Below, piece by piece: positions 63,446 through 64,000 of a DNA stretch of 64,000 nucleotides. Origin of the DNA: Salinisphaera sp. T31B1 (GTDB lineage: Bacteria > Pseudomonadota > Gammaproteobacteria > Nevskiales > Salinisphaeraceae); NCBI RefSeq assembly GCF_040361275.1, contig NZ_APNH01000004.1, positions 403,986 to 467,985 of the forward strand. The letters run 5' to 3'. The number at the start of each line of letters is the position of its first letter. Position 1 is the stretch's first letter. The notes under the pieces are model-generated. The model was not told the DNA's origin. It was given only the letters and a program-made list of their open reading frames with translations, and made no database searches. The translations under genes were made by a program, and so were the position numbers.

Positions 63446-64000
63446 TTCGGTCGGGCCACGCGTGGTGTGTCTATACGTATTCGGGTTCCCGCGTATCGTA
63501 GGACGGGTTTGTCGGGCTTTGTCGACGGCCGAGGTACGTAGTGGTGGCGGCGCTGGTTCTGCTTGGAACACTCGCGCCCCGAACCGGGCGGCCTACTCAG
63601 CCACACAGGCGCATTTCGACTTGGGGGTTTCGCGCTGCTGTGCGAGTAATCTTTATTCGTGTTACTAAATGAAAGGGAGTCGCGCTGCAACGCGAAACCA
63701 AAGTGGCGTTGAACTGGTGAGCGCCGGAAGACGGGTGGCTTAAACCCAGCGTCTTGAATCGACCCCGAAGACGAATTTGGACGGGAGTTTCGCACGGCTG
63801 TGCGAGTCACTTTCATTTGCTTGTCCAGGTAAGTCACCAAAGCAAACGAAACCCTGTCTTGCGCCGATGCTTCGCATCGATGCCCTGTGCTGCTCGCCCG
63901 TCCGGGGCGCAGCCGGAACTCGCCGCACTCCTGCGCGACTCAGACACCCGGCTGTGCTTCATCCCCGGCCGGCCTCCGCTGCTCGGCGCTACGCCCAAGG
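63446..64000 (-). repeat. Dispersed repeat-rich end region
   Basis: No gene is supported. Two diverged copies of a motif of about 38 bases occur near 63623-63661 and 63783-63820. Both share GTTTCGC, then GCTGTGCGAGT and a CTTT/ATT tract. Read on the minus strand the second copy gives a frame of the kind repeated near gene ends in many proteobacteria (FVCFGDLPGQANESDSHS). The rest, to 64000, is GC-rich with similar character. Family and copy number cannot be judged from this window. Confidence 0.5.

Overview
The window reads as chromosome of a high-GC gammaproteobacterium. Two conserved gene orders support this: bcp-gcvR-dapA, and tRNA-Ser/4.5S RNA-dnaX-ybaB-recR. Codon choice and gene density suggest a free-living, possibly halophilic group such as Salinisphaera, but the genus is a guess. 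About 50 genes are supported. Nearly all long frames opposite them are antisense shadows of GC-rich codons.

Layout. 1-4.6 kb: housekeeping genes (partial glcD, PIN-PhoH ATPase, bcp, gcvR, dapA). 4.7-9.0 kb: a yjbEFGH exopolysaccharide operon with a terminator-like hairpin inside the yjbF signal-peptide codons, then a small BamC-like lipoprotein. 9.6-14.6 kb: tRNA-Ser(GGA) behind a duplicated promoter-like repeat, ffs, dnaX, ybaB, recR, phhB, orn. 14.6-14.9 kb: a promoter/terminator-bounded transcript rich in GGA motifs. 15-19.6 kb: a class I photolyase, an iron-sulfur (6-4)-type photolyase and a sirtuin.

19.7-50.5 kb is a large surface-polysaccharide locus. It encodes APS kinase (CysC), a PrcB-like lipoprotein, a low-molecular-weight tyrosine phosphatase, Wza, Wzc and a one-piece ABC flippase. 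These are followed by a MurA-like/MurB-like pair, several glycosyltransferases, an acetyltransferase, an asparagine-synthetase-like enzyme, a methyltransferase, a sulfotransferase, a HAD phosphatase with a polytopic membrane partner, an EpsG-type polymerase, a UDP-sugar 6-dehydrogenase, a UDP-uronate epimerase, RmlB and a WecA-like initiating transferase. The middle part (about 29.8-38 kb) is visibly AT-richer, has long gene-poor gaps and carries a decayed IS3-type transposase fragment, as expected of an acquired island.

50.6-63.4 kb is a complete pelABCDEFG operon. Protein lengths and catalytic or c-di-GMP-binding residues match the Pseudomonas aeruginosa system closely. The last 0.5 kb holds two diverged copies of a short dispersed repeat.

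Three export systems (Yjb, Wza/Wzc and Pel) thus sit within 60 kb. The middle locus is the most unusual. Its content predicts an acidic glycan that may be sulfated, amidated, acetylated and methylated. It also carries a dedicated route towards UDP-muramic acid outside the peptidoglycan pathway.
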